The notes: generated by a model not told the origin, from the letters alone. DNA of 64,000 nucleotides from Arcobacter defluvii (GCF_013201725.1 NZ_CP053835.1:2790001-2854000), one strand, 5' to 3'. Positions 1 through 9,494 are shown, numbered from the stretch's first letter. Translations and numbers: made by a program.

Positions 1-954
1 AACTCTTATAAATCTATCATCTAAAAAATCAAAGTTTGAGCAATCTCTAACCATGATTTTAAATGGTTTTAATTTTTCTTGAAACTCTTTTGCATTTAGA
101 CTTTTTAGTTTTATTAAAACATAGTTTGCACTGCTTTCAAAAACTTTATCTATCAAATTAGAACTTTTTAGAATATTTTCTAACTCTATTTTATTTTTTA
201 TATTTATGGCTTTTGAAATAGATTTAAAAAGTTTATCATCAAGTGCAGCTTGCAAATAGTTCGAATCAAATTGTGATAATTTCCACATAGGTTCAAACTC
301 TTTTAGCTTTTCTATATTTGCTTTTGTAGAAACAATAGTCCCTACTCTAATACCTGCACTTGAATAAAATTTTGTCATTGATTTTAAAATATATAAATTA
401 TCGTAAGTTTCTAGATATTTTATAGCACTAGATTTATCACAAAAATCTAAAAAACTCTCATCAATCAAAATCGTACAAGACTTTTCTATCCAAGTTTTCA
501 TCAACTCTTCTAAATCATAATATCTTCCATCAGGAGTTGAAGGATTTACAAAAATTACAAAACTATTCTCTTTTACTTCTTGATTAATATTTTCAAATCT
601 ATTTATTAGATTTAATTCATAGCCAAAATTTAAAGCAGCTTTTTTATACTCTAAATAAGCAGGCGAATAAATAGTACAAGTTTTTAAAGCTAAATGTCTA
701 AATAGAGTAAAAATAGCGCTACTTCCACCATTAAAAAGCTCAATTTGAGAACTATTAACTCCATAATTTGAAGATATTTTTTTATATAACTTATCATAAG
801 TTGGATATGAAGATATATCTAAAGTGTTAAAATCTATATTTATTTGAGGTTTTACAAAATTTATATTTGAGGATAAATCTATGATTTCATCAACTCTACA
901 ATTTAACTCACCTGCAAATTTTTCTATTTGTCCACCATGTTCAAAAGTTTTCAT
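1..954 (-). CDS. CobC/CobD-like PLP aminotransferase, 3' end outside window
   Basis: An open frame runs from ATG 954-952 to the left edge without a stop (318 codons), so the C-terminus is missing. The translation begins MKTFEHGGQ and carries fold-type I aminotransferase features: a PSTPDGR loop and a SMTKFYSSAGIRVG segment whose Lys is the expected PLP lysine. This resembles the histidinol-phosphate aminotransferase/CobD family. In a cob operon it most likely supplies the aminopropanol(-phosphate) linker of cobalamin (threonine-phosphate decarboxylase) or acts as CobC. The start overlaps the cobS stop in an ATGA, implying translational coupling. Decarboxylase and aminotransferase activity cannot be separated from this fragment. 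Confidence 0.8.
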   Translation of the reverse strand, partial: MKTFEHGGQIEKFAGELNCRVDEIIDLSSNINFVKPQINIDFNTLDISSYPTYDKLYKKISSNYGVNSSQIELFNGGSSAIFTLFRHLALKTCTIYSPAYLEYKKAALNFGYELNLINRFENINQEVKENSFVIFVNPSTPDGRYYDLEELMKTWIEKSCTILIDESFLDFCDKSSAIKYLETYDNLYILKSMTKFYSSAGIRVGTIVSTKANIEKLKEFEPMWKLSQFDSNYLQAALDDKLFKSISKAINIKNKIELENILKSSNLIDKVFESSANYVLIKLKSLNAKEFQEKLKPFKIMVRDCSNFDFLDDRFIRV

Positions 955-1697
955 AATATTAAAAGTAATCCTATATTTAAAAGTATTAATTCAGTATGTT
1001 CAAGAGTAAATCCTAAACAATCTCCATTTACAAAGCCAAATTTATTGTTTAAAATTTTTAATACAAAATAAAAACTCAAAAGTGATAAAACAAATAAAAC
1101 TAAAACATTTGTTCCAATAAAAAGTGCGATTATTAGATAAATCAAAGCAAAAAGTTTAAGTTGAGAAATCCCAGAATTTGCAAAGGCTAAAGATAAAAAA
1201 CTATCTTTACTAAATTTAAAATATCCAAGAAGATAAATAAGATTTAATCTAGAAATTACACAAATAAGTAAAAATAGAACATACTGTTTTTCATATAAAA
1301 CATAAGTAATTATTCCAACTTTTAAAAGTACAAATGAAAAACCATATAAAGCTCCAATTGCACCAATAGTTGACTCTTTCATTATCTTATAAGCATCTTT
1401 TCCACTATAAGATGCAAACCAAGCATCAACCACATCTATAATTGCTTCTGTGTGTATAAACCCATAAAGAGCAAGATAAATAACCGCACATACAAAAGAT
1501 GCATATAAAGGATGGAAAAAATCAACTAATACATAATTTAAACCTATTACTATTGAAGCTAAAATCGCTCCAACAAGTGGCAATAAAACTAAAGTATATT
1601 TATAAGTTTCGTTGTTAATTTGCATATTTTTCACAAAAACTGGAATAATTGAAAAATATGAAAGAGCAAAGAAAAAGGCATTTAATAGTTGTTTCAT
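951..1697 (-). CDS. cobS: Adenosylcobinamide-GDP ribazoletransferase CobS
   Basis: 248-residue polytopic membrane protein of normal CobS length. CobS joins alpha-ribazole(-phosphate) to adenosylcobinamide-GDP in the inner membrane, the last step of cobalamin assembly. Family landmarks are visible: a DVVDAWFASYSGKDAYKIMKES segment near residue 90, corresponding to the conserved Asp-rich/IMKDS loop, then G-x-IGALYG, and a GDCLGFTLEHTEL motif near the C-terminus. It overlaps cobU upstream and the aminotransferase downstream by 4 bp each, so the three genes form one translationally coupled unit. Confidence 0.93.
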   Translation of the reverse strand: MKQLLNAFFFALSYFSIIPVFVKNMQINNETYKYTLVLLPLVGAILASIVIGLNYVLVDFFHPLYASFVCAVIYLALYGFIHTEAIIDVVDAWFASYSGKDAYKIMKESTIGAIGALYGFSFVLLKVGIITYVLYEKQYVLFLLICVISRLNLIYLLGYFKFSKDSFLSLAFANSGISQLKLFALIYLIIALFIGTNVLVLFVLSLLSFYFVLKILNNKFGFVNGDCLGFTLEHTELILLNIGLLLIL

Positions 1698-2191
1698 TTT
1701 AATCTTCTTTCTAATCCAAATTTTACTTCATAAACCTCATCACAAAGTTTCACAAGCTCTTGTCCAATAAGTCCCGTAAAATCTACAAATTTTCGTGATT
1801 CTTTATCAAAAGGTATTATTCCATTTGATACATCATTTAAAATAAAAATTATATTTGCTTCTATTTTACAAATCTCTTGAAGTTGCTTTTTTAAAATCTC
1901 TTCATCAACTTCAAGATTATTAAAAAGCCACATAGAAACACAATCTATTAAATATGTATTATTCTTTTGTACAACTTTCTCTAAATTTTTTGCTTCTTCA
2001 ATAGTGATAAAATTTTCTTCTCTTTCAAGAATGTGTTTATTTATTCTATTTTGCATAGAATCATCACCAAATGAATTATCATAAGTTGCCACATAATAAG
2101 GTTTTTTTTCACATGAGAGTTCTAGTGATTTTTTTATTCCAGCTTTTGTTTTGCCTGATTTTTGTCCACCAAAATATAATATCTTCATCAT
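1694..2191 (-). CDS. cobU: Adenosylcobinamide kinase/guanylyltransferase CobU
   Basis: 165 residues, slightly short for CobU/CobP. The enzyme phosphorylates adenosylcobinamide and then transfers GMP to it. A P-loop GGQKSGKT occupies residues 8-15; LIDCVSMWLFNNL matches the Walker B-like segment, and VSNGIIPFDKESRKFVDFTG resembles the family's conserved VxNExGxGIVP region. The start offers two adjacent ATGs (2191 or 2188), both inside an overlap with the end of marC (ATGATGA). It sits immediately before cobS. The unusual residues in the VSNG motif suggest a divergent but functional member. Confidence 0.9.
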   Translation of the reverse strand: MMKILYFGGQKSGKTKAGIKKSLELSCEKKPYYVATYDNSFGDDSMQNRINKHILEREENFITIEEAKNLEKVVQKNNTYLIDCVSMWLFNNLEVDEEILKKQLQEICKIEANIIFILNDVSNGIIPFDKESRKFVDFTGLIGQELVKLCDEVYEVKFGLERRLK

Positions 2192-2787
2192 AATCCTAAA
2201 AAGTTTTTAATACCTGTAAATACAATTTGAGCTGAAAGTGCAGCAAGGAATAATCCAGTAATTTTTGAAATCACTAAAAGTCCATGTTTTCCTATGATTT
2301 TTTCTATGAAACTTGAACTATAAAGCATAATTCCTATTACTAAAACAGCACTAATTAAAGCTAAACTTCCAACTAACATTGAAGATGTATTTTCAAAAGT
2401 TGCACCCATTACAAGTAAGATACCAATAGTTCCAGGACCAATAGTAACAGGAATTGATAAAGGTACCACTGCAAGTTGCGAAATATCTTTATCTCCTACT
2501 TTTGTACTATCTTTATTTCCTTTTACTAATTCAACAGCTGTTATAAATAGTAATGCACCCGCACCTATCCTAAAAGCATCAAGAGTTATTCCAAATATTG
2601 AAAAGATATTTTTCCCAAAAAAAAGTAAAATCATACTCGCAACTACAACGGAAATAGTAACTTTTATAGCTAATGCTTTTCTTTGTTTTATTGTTGCTTC
2701 ATTTGTAACAGTTAGAAAAACTGATAAAACAAAAAAAGGTGTCATAATGAAAAACATTTTCAAAAATGTAGAAATAAATAAATCCAT
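2188..2787 (-). CDS. MarC-family integral membrane protein
   Basis: 199 residues with about six hydrophobic segments. A SIPVTIGPGTIGILLVMGA stretch in the middle carries the signature P-x-x-x-GPGTI of the MarC/YhgN family. The biochemical role of this family is not established; earlier links to multiple antibiotic resistance were not upheld. It lies in the cobalamin operon, overlapping cobU by 4 bp, 12 bp after the GDSL hydrolase. Co-transcription does not by itself show a role in cobalamin synthesis. Confidence 0.85.
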   Translation of the reverse strand: MDLFISTFLKMFFIMTPFFVLSVFLTVTNEATIKQRKALAIKVTISVVVASMILLFFGKNIFSIFGITLDAFRIGAGALLFITAVELVKGNKDSTKVGDKDISQLAVVPLSIPVTIGPGTIGILLVMGATFENTSSMLVGSLALISAVLVIGIMLYSSSFIEKIIGKHGLLVISKITGLFLAALSAQIVFTGIKNFLGL

Positions 2788-2799
2788 AAAAATCCTAAT

Positions 2800-3423
2800 T
2801 TAAAAATATTTTTTAATCTCTTTTGCCCAAAGTTCATAAGCTGAGCCATTTAAGTGCAAATCATCAAAAGTGAATTTTTTCTCTAATACTTTTTTTGGAG
2901 CAAAAATTGGATTTAGATTTATAAAAGTAATATGATTTTCTTTTGCATACTTTTCTAATCTTTTGTTTAACTCTTCAACTTTAAAGTTGAAATTTTCCAT
3001 TCTTCTTTCACCAATAAAAAGTGTTGATTGAATATAAACTTTTATATTTTTATCTTTAAAAGTTTTGATGATTTTTAAATAGTTATTATAAACTTCATCT
3101 ACTTCTTTTCCTCGCATAATATCATTTACACCAATCATTATAAAAACTTGTTTTATATTTTTATTTATTGAATCTAGTCGTTCTAACACACCGTTTGTTG
3201 TATCACCACTAATTCCCCTATTTTGTACTTTGTCATTATTAAGTAATTCATCCCAACGTCCTTCATCAGTTATAGAATCACCTAACATCATAGTTTCATA
3301 TTTATCATTATTTTGTAACATTTCAAATTGACTCTTTTTATGTTTATAATATGGATCATCTTGTATTTGCCAAGCTTGTAACATCAAAACTCCACTAACT
3401 AATAATAAAATTAACTTTTTCAT
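2800..3423 (-). CDS. SGNH/GDSL-family hydrolase, exported
   Basis: 207 residues. The N-terminus (KKLILLLVSGVLMLQAWQ) looks like a signal peptide. All SGNH blocks are visible: block I GDS with nucleophile Ser50, block II Gly in GISGDTTNG, block III GVND, and block V D187-x-x-H190. This predicts a periplasmic esterase/lipase-like or acetylhydrolase enzyme; the substrate cannot be read from sequence. It lies 3 bp after cobT and 12 bp before marC in the same operon. It resembles the platelet-activating-factor acetylhydrolase-like GDSL group. Confidence 0.85.
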   Translation of the reverse strand: MKKLILLLVSGVLMLQAWQIQDDPYYKHKKSQFEMLQNNDKYETMMLGDSITDEGRWDELLNNDKVQNRGISGDTTNGVLERLDSINKNIKQVFIMIGVNDIMRGKEVDEVYNNYLKIIKTFKDKNIKVYIQSTLFIGERRMENFNFKVEELNKRLEKYAKENHITFINLNPIFAPKKVLEKKFTFDDLHLNGSAYELWAKEIKKYF

Positions 3424-3426
3424 CTT

Positions 3427-4491
3427 TTATCCTAAAAAACTCTCAATTTTTTTTGTAACTACTTCTTTGGATAAGCCATTTATTGTTGCATAACAAAGTG
3501 CTCCACCACAACCAACACCCTCTTTTGCTTCACCTTCATCATAAAGTTTAAGTGCAGGATGATTTGATAAGCTAAAATCAAAATCACTTGCATAAGCATT
3601 TATTGGGAAATCTAATTGTTCTAATATTGCTTTTAGATTTGAATCTTTATCTTTATTTATCCATTTTGTTGTACAAAGTGCAAGATTTGAAGAATCAATT
3701 TCGCCATCCATACTTTGTAAAATAGAATTAACTACAAGTAAAACACAAGCCATTTGTGTTCCACCTGCAAGGATAACTTTTAAGTCATTTACTCTACTTC
3801 CTAAAATAAATCCCGCATTAAAAATAATCATATTATCACTAACTTTTGATAAGATTTCAAAAATATCATCATTTGTATCTAAATTTTCTAAAGCTTTATT
3901 TATTGTTTCATTTTTTATATCATTTGGAGAATTTTTAAATGAACTAGAAAAATATCCTTCACATTTGTATCCAAGAGCTTTTGCAGTTGCATTTGCTGTT
4001 GTAGTTCCAGCTGGAATTGTTTCAGCTATTATCACATAATCATCTTTTGTTTCAAAATTTTGACCAAATTCTATTCCTTTTTGAAATATTTCCATAGCAG
4101 GTATTTTTGCATTTTTATCAATACTTTCACTTGAATTTATATCAAAATTATAAATCTTAAAATAATCTATTTGAGGAATTACATCTAAGCCCAAATTTAA
4201 AATCTCGATATTTGAATATGGTTTTAATTCATGAATTGCTCTAGTTATAAGAGCAGGTGTTGGCACACCTTTTGGTGTTTGTGCAATATCAGGAAGTGAA
4301 CGAACTTCTTTTGTACATAAAAATTCAGCATCAAGAGTGGGAGTAAGATAGAGTTTTCCAGGTATTCCAGCTTGCGAAATATTTGGTATTTCACATGTTT
4401 TTGTCACACTACAGCTAAGTAAAAAAGTTGCTCTTTTACCTCTTAAGAACTCTAAAAAATCAACTTTTCCTAAAATTGTTTCAAAATTCAT
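3427..4491 (-). CDS. cobT: CobT-like nicotinate-nucleotide:benzimidazole phosphoribosyltransferase (TIGR00303 type)
   Basis: 354 residues. The sequence matches the archaeal/cyanobacterial-type CobT family (TIGR00303, formerly UPF0284) rather than classical CobT: TKTCEIPNISQAGIPG near residue 30, TPKGVPTPALITRAI near 92, and AETIPAGTTTANATAKALGY near 155. The predicted reaction activates the lower-ligand base to its alpha-ribotide for CobS. It is the first gene of the cob operon, with no long leader. Later blocks are well conserved (GGTQMACVL; VGCGGALCYA near the C-terminus). Confidence 0.88.
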   Translation of the reverse strand: MNFETILGKVDFLEFLRGKRATFLLSCSVTKTCEIPNISQAGIPGKLYLTPTLDAEFLCTKEVRSLPDIAQTPKGVPTPALITRAIHELKPYSNIEILNLGLDVIPQIDYFKIYNFDINSSESIDKNAKIPAMEIFQKGIEFGQNFETKDDYVIIAETIPAGTTTANATAKALGYKCEGYFSSSFKNSPNDIKNETINKALENLDTNDDIFEILSKVSDNMIIFNAGFILGSRVNDLKVILAGGTQMACVLLVVNSILQSMDGEIDSSNLALCTTKWINKDKDSNLKAILEQLDFPINAYASDFDFSLSNHPALKLYDEGEAKEGVGCGGALCYATINGLSKEVVTKKIESFLG

Positions 4492-4627
4492 TTGAAGCCT
4501 TTTTGTATAATTTTTGGGAAGTATAACAAATATTAGATAAATGCATATTTGTTTTAATTTTAGCTTATATTTATTTTGTAACTAAATTATATTATAATAA
4601 CATTATAATTTCAAAAGGAGGATTTAT
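4492..4627. promoter_or_regulatory. Divergent intergenic region with strong RBS
   Basis: 136 bp between the divergent cobT operon and the DASS transporter. A strong Shine-Dalgarno AAAGGAGG lies just before the ATG at 4628. AT-rich stretches include TATAAT-like hexamers near 4590-4610 that could be the transporter promoter. No riboswitch-like structure (for example a cobalamin riboswitch) was recognised ahead of cobT; the space is too short for a full B12 riboswitch. Confidence 0.4.
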
Positions 4628-6034
4628 ATGTCAAATCAGACTATAAAATATATTGTCCCTGTTGCAGTATTATTGATCTTATGGTTCATTCCAGCACCAG
4701 AAGGTTTATCAGCTAATGCATGGCATTTTTTAGCAGTATTTTTTGCTGTTGTTGTAGGACTTATTATTGAGCCAGTTCCAGCTGCTCTTGTGGGTTTTAC
4801 TGGTATTTCATTAGTTGCACTTTTAGGGTTAGTAGGAAATCCTAAAGAGAGTATTACATGGGCTCTTTCAGGATTTTCAAATAGTGTTATTTGGTTAATC
4901 TTTGCAGCTTTTATGTTTGCACTAGGTTATAAAAAAACAGGTTTAGGGAAAAGAGTTTCACTTATTATGATTAAATATATGGGAAAAAGTTCACTTGGTC
5001 TTGGATATGCAGTTGCATTTTCGGATTTAGTTTTAGCTCCATTTATGCCATCAAATACTGCTAGAAGTGCGGGATCTGTTTATCCAGTTGCTATTAATAT
5101 TCCACATATTTTTGATTCTTATCCAGATAAAGATCCAAGAAAATTAGGTGCATATATCTCTTGGGTTGCAATTGCAACTACTTGTATTACAAGTTCTATG
5201 TTCTTAACTGCACTTGCTCCAAATTTACTAGCAGTAGATTTAATCGGAAAAAGTACAGGACATGTTATTAGTTGGGGAGAATGGGCAGGAGTTATGTTAC
5301 CACTTATGATTCCATTATTCTTACTTACTCCTTGGTTAACTTATGTTGTTTATCCACCTACACAAAAAAAATCTCCTGAAGCTCCTGCTTGGGCAGCAGA
5401 AGAGTTAAAAAAATTAGGTGCAATTACTTTTAAAGAATATCTTATGGCAGGGCTTGCAACTGTTGCACTTGTTCTTTGGATTTTTGGTAAAGAAATTGGT
5501 GTAGATTCTACAACTGTTGCTATTTCTGTTGTATCAATTATGGTTTTAACAAATGTAATTACTTGGGATGATTTGATTTCAAATAAAGCTGCATTTAACG
5601 TACTTATTTGGTTTGCATCTTTAGTTGCTATGGCAGCTGGTCTTAAAAAAGTTGGTATTTTAGACTGGATTGGAGCAAATACACAAGAAATGTTAGCAGG
5701 TATGAGCCCAATTGCACTTATCTTATCATTACTTGTTCTTTTTTTCTTATTACACTACTTTTTTGCTAGTGTTACAGCTCATGTTACAGCTCTTGTTCCA
5801 ATATTTATGACTATTGCTGCAAGTTTACTTGCACCTGAACAATTAGTTCCATTTACTGTTATTTTAGCTGGAAGTCTTGGGGTTATGGGAATTATTACTC
5901 CTTATGCTACTGGACCATCACCTATTTGGTATGGAGCAGGATATATTTCACAAGCTAGATGGTGGGGATTAGGTGCGATATTTGGTGCACTTTATCTTGC
6001 TGTTATTATCTTAGGTGCATTTATATTCATCTAA
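4628..6034 (+). CDS. DASS/SLC13-family anion:sodium symporter or dicarboxylate translocator
   Basis: 468 residues with 11-12 predicted membrane segments. It carries the family's substrate/sodium loops: PSNTARSAGSVYP near residue 137 (SNT motif), ITSSMFLTALAPN near 184, and GIITPYATGPSPIWYGAGY near 420. This resembles the CitT/SodiT 2-oxoglutarate/malate translocator branch, so dicarboxylate or tricarboxylate uptake is likely. It is monocistronic, with a strong RBS and a hairpin after the stop. The exact substrate cannot be assigned. Confidence 0.9.
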   Translation: MSNQTIKYIVPVAVLLILWFIPAPEGLSANAWHFLAVFFAVVVGLIIEPVPAALVGFTGISLVALLGLVGNPKESITWALSGFSNSVIWLIFAAFMFALGYKKTGLGKRVSLIMIKYMGKSSLGLGYAVAFSDLVLAPFMPSNTARSAGSVYPVAINIPHIFDSYPDKDPRKLGAYISWVAIATTCITSSMFLTALAPNLLAVDLIGKSTGHVISWGEWAGVMLPLMIPLFLLTPWLTYVVYPPTQKKSPEAPAWAAEELKKLGAITFKEYLMAGLATVALVLWIFGKEIGVDSTTVAISVVSIMVLTNVITWDDLISNKAAFNVLIWFASLVAMAAGLKKVGILDWIGANTQEMLAGMSPIALILSLLVLFFLLHYFFASVTAHVTALVPIFMTIAASLLAPEQLVPFTVILAGSLGVMGIITPYATGPSPIWYGAGYISQARWWGLGAIFGALYLAVIILGAFIFI

Positions 6035-6068
6035 AAAATTTAAAAGAGGTTTTCCTCTTTTAAAAAAT
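6035..6068. terminator. Bidirectional hairpin between convergent genes
   Basis: A perfect stem TTTAAAAGAGG/CCTCTTTTAAA (6039-6049 with 6054-6064, TTTT loop) is flanked by A-run and AAAATT, so it can serve the transporter (+) and the TauE/SafE gene (-). It overlaps the end of the latter. Confidence 0.65.
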
Positions 6069-6806
6069 TGTTTGAATCACTAAAAAACAAGCAATTATAA
6101 ATAAAACTACTTTTATAACTTTTCTATAAATTTTTTGTGGAATTATATTTTTTATTTTTAAACCTAAAAACATTGCTATTATAACTACTACTAAACTACT
6201 AAAAGATGTAAAAAGTAACTCTTGATTAAATGAACCATGAATTGAAAAAAGAATGATTTGAATAATTTTTCCAAATAAAAAACATAAATTTGTTGATTGG
6301 ATTATCTCTTTTTTTGTATGTTTTGATTCAAGCGAATATATGATTAAAATCGAAGCCATAACATTTGTTAATCCACCAATAATTCCTGCAACTAAACCAA
6401 AAACTATCATAGAAAAAGTTTTTCTTTTTTGAATCCACAACATCTCAATTTTAAATTTTTGAATAAACAAATATAAAAATATAGATATAGCTAGCAAAAG
6501 TTTAAAAATCTCAGAATTACTATATATTAGTATTTGTGTTCCAATTGCACTTCCTATCATTCCAATAATTGCCAAAGGAAAAAATCTTTTTAATGCTTTA
6601 AGAAACTCTCCTTCACTAAATATACTTATTAAATTTATAAGCAAAGTAGGAATAGCTATATATAAAATAGCTGTTTTCATATCTGTAACCATAGCTAAAA
6701 GGGGAGTTGCAAGCATAGGAAAACCAAAACCGATACTTCCATGAACTAAGGAAGAGATAAAAAGTATAATGGAAAGAATAAGAAAGAAGTCTGAAGATGA
6801 TTCCAT
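6060..6806 (-). CDS. TauE/SafE-family sulfite/anion exporter-like permease
   Basis: 248 residues with about eight hydrophobic segments and the family's paired repeats: VHGSIGFGFPMLATPLLA near residue 21 and AGIIGGLTNVMASILIIY near residue 140. Members move sulfite, sulfoacetate or other organosulfur anions across the inner membrane, but substrate is not predictable. It is alone on its strand: the upstream dsbD gene ends 45 bp away in the same direction, so read-through is possible. Confidence 0.85.
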   Translation of the reverse strand: MESSSDFFLILSIILFISSLVHGSIGFGFPMLATPLLAMVTDMKTAILYIAIPTLLINLISIFSEGEFLKALKRFFPLAIIGMIGSAIGTQILIYSNSEIFKLLLAISIFLYLFIQKFKIEMLWIQKRKTFSMIVFGLVAGIIGGLTNVMASILIIYSLESKHTKKEIIQSTNLCFLFGKIIQIILFSIHGSFNQELLFTSFSSLVVVIIAMFLGLKIKNIIPQKIYRKVIKVVLFIIACFLVIQTIF

Positions 6807-6851
6807 AATAAATCCTAAAAAAGACTTATTATAGAAAAATTTGATTTAAGT

Positions 6852-8603
6852 TTAGAAGTTTTTATTTATTATTTCTAAAAACTCTTTTGGATTTTTATAT
6901 CCAACAACTTTTGAAGATGTAACTTCATTTTTATCTTTATCCCAAAAAATTATCCCAGGAGGTCCTACTATTCCAAACATTTTTTGTAAAGCTTTATCAT
7001 CATCATTATTTTGAGTTACATCTGCTTGTAAAAGTGTAAAACCTTGTAATTTTTTGATAACATCTTCATCTTTAAAAGTTATCTCTTCAAACTCTTTACA
7101 AGCTACACACCAAGAAGCCCAAAAATCTAAAATTACTGGTTTATCTGATTCTTTTATTGCTTGTTTTAATTCTTCAATATTTTTTATTTTTTTAAATACT
7201 AATTTTTCACTTGCAACTTGTGTAACGATTCCAGAAGTAAACTTTTCTAATGGATTTAAAGGATTAGTAGCTCCACTAATTGCTGCAATAAATAATATTC
7301 CACCTAAAAGGAATAAAACAACAGTTATTAATTGAGCAATAATATGTTGATAAATCTTTAAATATATAGCACTTCCAAGAAGTAATAATGCCCATAAATA
7401 CATAATAATAGTTGCATCTAAAACTCTATCAAGAAGCCAAATTGCAACTCCTAACATCACTATTCCAAATATTCTAGTGATTCCTTCCATCCAACCACCA
7501 GGTTTTGGCATAAATTTACCTGCGCCTAAACCAATAAGAAGTAAAGGAACACCCATACCTAAACTCATAACAAATAAAGCCATTCCACCAAGAAGCGCAT
7601 CACCTGTTTGACCAATATAAACTAAAGCTCCTGCAAGTGGTGGAGCAACACAAGGTCCAACAATTAATGCTGATAAGAATCCCATAATAGCAATTCCAAC
7701 TATTCCTTGTTTTTCTTTTCCATCTGTTGTTTTATTTACTTTATTTTGAATAGCTTGAGGAAGTCTTATTTCAAAATAACCAAACATAGAAAAAGCTAGA
7801 GCTACAAATATTAAAGCAAAAACAACTAATACATAAGGATTTTGAAGTGCAACTTGTAAATTTGCGCCAAAAACTCCTGCAATAATTCCTGCAATAGTAT
7901 AAGCAACACTCATAGAAAGTACATAAACTAAAGATAAAAAGAATCCTCGACTAGCTGTCATACTCTCTTTTTGTGAAGCACCTACAATTATAGAAGATAA
8001 AATTGGAATCATTGGGAAAACACATGGAGTTAAAGATAAAAGCAATCCGAATCCAAAAAATGTTGCTAAAACTAAAAGTAAATTCCCATCTTTTAAACTA
8101 TTTGCAATAGTATCTGTTTCATTTAAATCTTGAGTATTAGAAACTTTTTGCTCAACCTCTTTTTTAACTTCTTCTTTTTTTGCACTCTCATCAAAAGTTA
8201 GAAGATATTTTTCACTAATTGGTGCATAACAAAGTCCTGCTTTTGAGCATCCTTGAAAATGAAGTTCAATTTCATATTTGTTTGTATCAATTTTTGATTT
8301 TAATAATTCAAATGGAATAGTTAAATTTAAACTATTAAAATGAACAATAAACTCTTCATAAGATATAGGTTCAGGAATATTTATATTTTGTGTAATATCA
8401 ATTTTTTGTGGTTTTGATATAAATATTTTTATTTTATCATCATATAAATATATATTATCACCTAACTCCAATTTTATGTTTAAATTATCTTGATTTTTTA
8501 TAAAAGTAGTTTTAAATGCCTCTTCAGGTTCTAAAATCTTCGGGTTTAAATCTAAAGAAAAAGAATAAACAAAAATCAATAAAAATAGTAAAATCTTTTT
8601 CAT
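6852..8603 (-). CDS. dsbD: Thiol:disulfide interchange protein DsbD
   Basis: 583 residues with the full DsbD architecture: signal peptide, an N-terminal alpha domain (residues ~20-140, with the Cys pair in HFQGCSKAGLCYAP), an eight-helix membrane domain with the two buried cysteines (SLTPCVFPM and VGPCVAPP), and a C-terminal thioredoxin domain with WCVACKE (C499, C502). DsbD carries electrons from cytoplasmic thioredoxin to periplasmic substrates, for example for cytochrome c maturation. Its start overlaps the preceding thioredoxin-fold gene by 4 bp, so the two are coupled. Confidence 0.95.
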   Translation of the reverse strand: MKKILLFLLIFVYSFSLDLNPKILEPEEAFKTTFIKNQDNLNIKLELGDNIYLYDDKIKIFISKPQKIDITQNINIPEPISYEEFIVHFNSLNLTIPFELLKSKIDTNKYEIELHFQGCSKAGLCYAPISEKYLLTFDESAKKEEVKKEVEQKVSNTQDLNETDTIANSLKDGNLLLVLATFFGFGLLLSLTPCVFPMIPILSSIIVGASQKESMTASRGFFLSLVYVLSMSVAYTIAGIIAGVFGANLQVALQNPYVLVVFALIFVALAFSMFGYFEIRLPQAIQNKVNKTTDGKEKQGIVGIAIMGFLSALIVGPCVAPPLAGALVYIGQTGDALLGGMALFVMSLGMGVPLLLIGLGAGKFMPKPGGWMEGITRIFGIVMLGVAIWLLDRVLDATIIMYLWALLLLGSAIYLKIYQHIIAQLITVVLFLLGGILFIAAISGATNPLNPLEKFTSGIVTQVASEKLVFKKIKNIEELKQAIKESDKPVILDFWASWCVACKEFEEITFKDEDVIKKLQGFTLLQADVTQNNDDDKALQKMFGIVGPPGIIFWDKDKNEVTSSKVVGYKNPKEFLEIINKNF

Positions 8604-8962
8604 TTAAAATCTTCTTTTGTTGTTTGAAGTAACTCTTCTTTACTTAAAACTCCAACATATTCTTTTATTGCTTTACCATCTTTGAAATATAATAATGTTG
8701 GCAATTTTGAAACACCATATTTTTTTGCTAAAACCAGCTGTTCATCAATATCAACTTTATAAATTTCAATATTATCTGGTTTGATTACATCAAAATCTTC
8801 TAAATTATTTGCTAATATTTTACATGGTGGACACCAAGTAGCATAAAAATCTACAATTACATTTTTATCTTTTATTTTTGACTCAAAATTATCTATTGTC
8901 AAGTTTTCATATGCAAAAACTGAAATAGCACTAACTAATATTGATAAAACTACTTTTTTCAT
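8600..8962 (-). CDS. Periplasmic thioredoxin-family protein
   Basis: 120 residues with a signal-peptide-like N-terminus (VVLSILVSAISVFAYE) and a thioredoxin fold carrying WCPPC (C44, C47) and the cis-Pro loop SKLPTLLYF. The export signal and 4-bp overlap with dsbD suggest a periplasmic partner that receives electrons from DsbD. It is the first gene of this two-gene unit. Whether it reduces apocytochromes, other disulfides, or sulfenic acids cannot be said. Confidence 0.88.
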   Translation of the reverse strand: MKKVVLSILVSAISVFAYENLTIDNFESKIKDKNVIVDFYATWCPPCKILANNLEDFDVIKPDNIEIYKVDIDEQLVLAKKYGVSKLPTLLYFKDGKAIKEYVGVLSKEELLQTTKEDFK

Positions 8963-9116
8963 TATTTACCTTATTACTCTTAAAATTTTTGATTTATTAT
9001 ATTTAATCTTTATAAAGAGTTTGTTTATAAGAAATTTATAATTTTCTATTTATTATCACTTATAAGATTTTATTATAAATTTTATGTTAATATCCAATTT
9101 TAATAAAAGGAAATTT

Positions 9117-9494
9117 ATGAATAATTTAGTAGATTTACAACCAAAAATTGTTGAAAAAATGATAAATGATAATATAGTTATGATAGATGTTAGACGACCT
9201 GATGAATGGGCAAGAACAGGCGTTATAAAAAATGCTCACTTATTAACTTTTTTTGATGAATTTGGTGATTATAATATAGAAAAATGGATGGAAGAGTTTG
9301 AAAAGCTTGTAACTTCTAAAGACCAAACTTTTGTATTAATTTGCGCTCATGCAAATAGAACTAGAAACATTGGAAATTTTTTGATAGAACAAGGATATAA
9401 AAACTGTGCTCATTTATTTGGAGGAATGGCTTTATGGGAGCAAGAACAAAGAGAAACTGTTCCTTATAAACTTTTTTCAAAATTAGGAGTTTAA
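9117..9494 (+). CDS. Single-domain rhodanese-like sulfurtransferase
   Basis: 125 residues from the ATG at 9117, chosen over the ATG at 9084 because AAAAGGA lies seven bases before it. The rhodanese fold is recognisable: VMIDVRRPDEWARTGVIKNAHL, an active loop CAHANRTR with Cys76, and a GGMALWEQ end. The Cys makes sulfurtransferase activity plausible. It is a single gene convergent with rimK. No signal peptide is seen, so it should be cytoplasmic. Confidence 0.85.
   Translation: MNNLVDLQPKIVEKMINDNIVMIDVRRPDEWARTGVIKNAHLLTFFDEFGDYNIEKWMEEFEKLVTSKDQTFVLICAHANRTRNIGNFLIEQGYKNCAHLFGGMALWEQEQRETVPYKLFSKLGV

Noticed and set aside
4492-4627. Cobalamin riboswitch ahead of the cob operon
   Set aside because: The 136-bp divergent spacer is too short and I saw no B12-box-like sequence.
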